Shown: piece after piece, positions 61,333 to 64,000 of the stretch | Numbering within the stretch: the stretch's first letter is position 1 | Layout of the letters: each line of letters begins with the position of its first letter | Assembly: GCA_964610385.1 (NCBI GenBank) | Contig: CAZSXW010000002.1 | Location: 62,001 to 126,000 of the forward strand | Source: CAZBSE01 sp964610385 | GTDB taxonomy: Bacteria; Actinomycetota; Humimicrobiia; Humimicrobiales; Humimicrobiaceae | Direction: 5' to 3' | Length of the DNA: 64,000 nt | Notes under the pieces: model-generated | What the model was told of the DNA's origin: nothing | Databases searched by the model: none | Seen by the model: only the letters and a program-made list of their open reading frames with translations | Made by a program: the position numbers and the translations under genes

Positions 61333-62418
61333 ATGGAAAGGTTTATCACAACATTTCCTGAAATAATGACAAAAATGTTAATGGCTGTAGCAGAAAGCCT
61401 TGTGCACAACTGGATACCTTTAAGTCTAGCTATAATCATAGCTGCTGTTATTAAAGTTTATGCAAACACGGAGAAACTTAAGAAAGTATTGCTCAGAAGG
61501 TCCAATATTTCCATCCCGGCCAGCGTAGCCGCCGGAGCATTCACTCCATTTTGCGCCTGTGGGACGATGGCAGTTGTAATAGGCATGCTGACTACCACTC
61601 TGCCATGGGGCGCAATAATGGCTTTTCTGACATCTTCTCCACTGATGAGCCCTCAGGGCTTTATAATGCTGGCAGGTATTATCAGTTATAAGTTTGCGAT
61701 TGCACTGACCATAGCCTCTATTGTTATCGGTTTGGGTTCCGGATACCTGACACATTTTGTTGAAAAAAGGACAAATTTTTTAAAGAACCAGGCACGTTTT
61801 AAAGAAAAACCCAAGGTCGAGAGATGCGGTTGTGCTACGGAGGAACCTGCAGGAAGACCGGTTTGCTCCAGTGCACAGTTGTGCTGCGCTTTGCCGGGCA
61901 GTGGCAACATAAGGGAACCCTCATATACCCTGAAGCCGGGATGGAGAGGTTCTATTAGCAGGGGCATAAATTCTTTTACAGGATTTTTTAAAAAGATTAA
62001 ATGGAAGGAAATGGCTAAAGCTCTGGTAAATATTGGCCTGAGGCAGATACTGCTTTATTTTATGATATTTGTGGCAGTAGGTTTCCTAATAAATTATTTT
62101 GTTCCCACTTCATATATTATGGCTCTGTTCAGTTCCGAAAATGTTTTCGCCGTCCCTCTGGCAGGATTTATAGGACTGCCTATATATATAAGCGGTGAAT
62201 CTTCGATTCCTCTTATCAAAGCATTAATGGCGGGAGGTGCCAGTGAAGGTGCCATGCTGGCGTTTATGATAACAGGCCAGGGAACGAGCGCCTGGGTCAT
62301 CGCAGGTGTCGCAACATTCATGAAAAAAAGAGTTCTTGGTTTATATGTCCTGTTCATTCTAATAGGCGGGATCCTTCTGGGATATGTATATGATCTATTA
62401 TTGGCAATGGGTATATAA
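61333..62418 (+). CDS. arsP: ArsP-type permease (UPF0718/DUF318 family)
   Basis: Polytopic membrane permease of 361 residues with about eight to ten helices in two halves. The motif AFTPFCACGTMAVVIGML (76-93) corresponds to the TPFCSCGT site of ArsP, which exports trivalent organoarsenicals, and GLPIYISGESSIPLIKALM is the matching motif of the second half. The cytoplasmic loop at about 160-195 carries five cysteines (RCGC, PVC, LCC), suggesting metalloid capture. ArsR-type operator directly upstream. Family members with other soft-metal or unknown substrates exist, so the substrate is inferred. Confidence 0.87.
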   Translation: MERFITTFPEIMTKMLMAVAESLVHNWIPLSLAIIIAAVIKVYANTEKLKKVLLRRSNISIPASVAAGAFTPFCACGTMAVVIGMLTTTLPWGAIMAFLTSSPLMSPQGFIMLAGIISYKFAIALTIASIVIGLGSGYLTHFVEKRTNFLKNQARFKEKPKVERCGCATEEPAGRPVCSSAQLCCALPGSGNIREPSYTLKPGWRGSISRGINSFTGFFKKIKWKEMAKALVNIGLRQILLYFMIFVAVGFLINYFVPTSYIMALFSSENVFAVPLAGFIGLPIYISGESSIPLIKALMAGGASEGAMLAFMITGQGTSAWVIAGVATFMKKRVLGLYVLFILIGGILLGYVYDLLLAMGI

Positions 62419-62486
62419 AAATAAAAAAGTATTATAAATAAGTTCAGCTTTCATTAAAGTCAATGGGATATAAAGGAGGGGTATCT

Positions 62487-62963
62487 ATGTCAAAGGCTTT
62501 GATAGTGTATTATTCAAGGGGAGGTAATACCAAGAAGATGGCGGAGTCCATTGCAGAGGGCATAAAAAAAGAAAATGTAGAGGTGGATATCAAGGATGTA
62601 AAAAACGTAACGGCAGATTACCTCCTGGTTTTTGATGCTATTATCATCGGCTCTCCTACTTATTACGGGAGCATGGCTTGCGAAATTAAAAGATTGTTTG
62701 ATGAGTCAGTGAGATTTCATGGAAAGCTCGATGGGAAGATAGGTGCGGCATTTACTTCCAGTCGACAAATAGGAGGAGGTAACGAAACGACGATCTTGGG
62801 TATTTTAAACGCAATGCTTATCCATGGTATGATATTACAGGGTGATTGGCAGGGGGACCATTACGGTCCCGTATCATTGGGCTTTCCTGATGGCAGGGTT
62901 TTAGAGGAGTGTGTACGCGCAGGCTCAAGAACAGCAAAGTTGGTAAAAAAAATAGTAAAGTAG
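62487..62963 (+). CDS. Flavodoxin-like NAD(P)H:quinone/FMN reductase
   Basis: Flavodoxin-fold protein of 158 residues, WrbA-like short form. The start is the ATG at 62487 because AAAGGAGGGG lies five bases before it; an ATG 24 bases upstream would bury this site in coding sequence. It shows the FMN phosphate loop VYYSRGGNTKKMAE (7-20), FDAIIIGSPTYYGSMACEIKRLF in parts and the second loop AFTSSRQIGGGNETT. It follows the ArsP-type permease by 68 bases and may reduce pentavalent arsenicals or quinones, an inference from neighbourhood. Confidence 0.85.
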   Translation: MSKALIVYYSRGGNTKKMAESIAEGIKKENVEVDIKDVKNVTADYLLVFDAIIIGSPTYYGSMACEIKRLFDESVRFHGKLDGKIGAAFTSSRQIGGGNETTILGILNAMLIHGMILQGDWQGDHYGPVSLGFPDGRVLEECVRAGSRTAKLVKKIVK

Positions 62964-63018
62964 GTATATCATATAAAATATAATTGCGTAATCTATATAT
63001 TTTTAATAAAATATTCGC

Positions 63019-63055
63019 GAGCGTTTTGAGGTCATAAAGCCTTTCAAACATGCTC
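63019..63055 (+). terminator. Imperfect hairpin between the flavodoxin and pyrophosphatase genes
   Basis: GAGC (63019-63022) and GCTC (63052-63055) close an imperfect GTTTTGAGG / CCTTTCAAAC stem; a T-rich stretch follows. It may be a weak terminator or a leader structure. Confidence 0.3.
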
Positions 63056-63087
63056 ATATTTTATTAATTTCTTAAGGGAGGTATTTT

Positions 63088-64000
63088 GTGTCGTTTCTAT
63101 TATTTATAAGAATCGTCCCTTTTATCGGCTCTGGCCTGTCACTGATTCTGGCTATAATATTTTCAGTGCTGGTAAGTAAGAAAAGCAGGGGAAATGAGAG
63201 GATGAAGGAGATTTCGAGGGCTATTCATACAGGAAGCAGGGCATATCTGAACCAGCAGCTTAAAGTGATAGGTATATTTTTTATAGTGGTGACTGCACTA
63301 CTTGCCGTGATGGTATGGTTTGGATATCTTGAGTTTGCATCGATACCAGCTTTTGCTACCGGCATGGGATTAAGCCTGATCATAGGATACATCGGAATGG
63401 AGATTTCTACTACTACCAACTCAAGGGTAACATTTGCCGCAAAAGAAAAAGGCCTGGGAGAAGCTATGAATATCGCCTTTACAGCCGCGTCAGCATCAGG
63501 TCTCCTGCTGGCTACTGTAGTCCTTTCTTTTACAGCATTCTGGTTCAATATCCTTTACTGGTGGTACGGAAAGGGCGGACTGGATAATATTGAGACTTTG
63601 CACAGCACAGTAAACGTACTGGTAACATGCACAATAGGGGCAAGCTTTGCTGCGTTCTTTATGAGGACCGGCGGGGGTATTTTTACAAAGGCGGCAGATA
63701 TGGGTGCAGATTATGTAGGAAAAGTTGAATCGGGACTCAAGGAAGATGATTACAGGAATCCGGCTACGATAGCTGATAATGTCGGTGATAATGTCGGAGA
63801 CGTGGGAGGAATGAAGGCCGATGCGCTGGAGTCCTGGATAGGTTCGATAGTAGCAGCAGCGTTCCTGGGGTTTCTTGCATTCAGAAATTCTCCTCTTATG
63901 TTAAAAAGCATATTGCTGCCAATGATAATAGCAACATCCGGTGCACTGGCCTCGATTCTTGCTATATTTATAATCAAGCTTATAGTATCAAGGTATAAAG
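63088..64000 (+). CDS. hppA: Membrane-bound ion-translocating pyrophosphatase, partial
   Basis: Integral membrane enzyme that hydrolyses pyrophosphate and pumps H+ or Na+; about 304 codons are present before the right edge. It starts at a GTG six bases after AAGGGAGG. Several hydrophobic helices are visible, followed by the substrate loop GADYVGKVESGLKEDDYRNP (split: GADYVGKVE, then EDDYRNPATIADNVGDNVGD). The usual next stretch is GDCAGMAADLFES; here it reads GDVGGMKADALES, a divergent version. Ion specificity cannot be decided because the relevant residues lie beyond the window. Confidence 0.93.
   Translation, partial: MSFLLFIRIVPFIGSGLSLILAIIFSVLVSKKSRGNERMKEISRAIHTGSRAYLNQQLKVIGIFFIVVTALLAVMVWFGYLEFASIPAFATGMGLSLIIGYIGMEISTTTNSRVTFAAKEKGLGEAMNIAFTAASASGLLLATVVLSFTAFWFNILYWWYGKGGLDNIETLHSTVNVLVTCTIGASFAAFFMRTGGGIFTKAADMGADYVGKVESGLKEDDYRNPATIADNVGDNVGDVGGMKADALESWIGSIVAAAFLGFLAFRNSPLMLKSILLPMIIATSGALASILAIFIIKLIVSRYK

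Noticed and set aside
1..64000. CRISPR arrays, insertion sequences, rRNA genes
   Set aside because: No regularly spaced repeats, no transposase frames with terminal inverted repeats and no rRNA-like segments were seen on either strand.

Overview
The window is an AT-rich bacterial chromosome segment (by eye roughly 35-40% GC) with dense, often overlapping genes and frequent GTG/TTG starts. It points to an uncultured, probably anaerobic, monoderm-type lineage of the Terrabacteria kind. The support is a complete division and cell-wall cluster that also carries sepF and divIVA, a MurE with the DNPR signature of meso-diaminopimelate peptidoglycan, an AmaP-like protein, bacillithiol biosynthesis genes and a membrane pyrophosphatase. 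No outer-membrane or LPS genes are seen. Low GC and these genes suggest a Bacillota-like or deep uncultured (Actinobacteriota/Atribacterota-like) lineage, but no 16S gene is present and the assignment is an inference.

Layout. 1-2.8 kb (minus): an edge-truncated peptide-type ABC solute-binding lipoprotein whose lobes appear in permuted order, and a LacI-type regulator with an operator-like leader. 3.0-6.2 kb (plus): three overlapping genes, a calcineurin-like phosphoesterase, cyclic 2,3-diphosphoglycerate synthetase and 2-phosphoglycerate kinase, which look like a complete module for making and perhaps turning over cyclic 2,3-diphosphoglycerate. 6.2-9.4 kb: a small membrane-anchored protein, an FmdB-type zinc ribbon, a lipoprotein, and xseA-xseB ended by a hairpin terminator.

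9.6-31.9 kb (plus): one long dcw cluster, mraZ-rsmH-ftsL-ftsI-murE-murF-mraY-murD-ftsW-murG-murC-murB-ddl-ftsQ-ftsA-ftsZ, then pgeF-yggS-sepF-proC-divIVA-yggU. It holds the lipid II pathway from UDP-MurNAc onward plus the septal machinery. ftsQ has no ordinary start codon in frame. 32.0-33.6 kb: an orphan CpaE/ParA-like ATPase, a tandem excisionase-type HTH protein and a 54-residue membrane protein, all of unknown role.

33.7-36.8 kb (minus): punA-degV-fthC-GT2. 36.9-41.1 kb: an orphan LIV-type binding lipoprotein, a lipid kinase, amaP, tRNA-Gly(CCC), a 50-residue protein and ilvE, which has a roughly 300-base structured leader. 41.6-46.6 kb: a DUF5661 protein, mnmA and the bacillithiol genes bshC-bshB-bshA. 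46.7-48.1 kb: a secreted trypsin-like protease with a C-terminal membrane anchor and zinc ribbon.

48.6-60.9 kb (plus): ilvD, then ilvB-ilvN-class V aminotransferase-serA-leuA-leuC-leuD-cimA-yjbQ, giving branched-chain amino acid and serine synthesis, with isoleucine made through citramalate. ilvC and leuB are not in the window. 60.9-63.0 kb: arsR, an ArsP-type permease and a flavodoxin; arsR and the permease are each preceded by the same perfect 20-bp palindrome. The window ends inside a membrane-bound pyrophosphatase gene.
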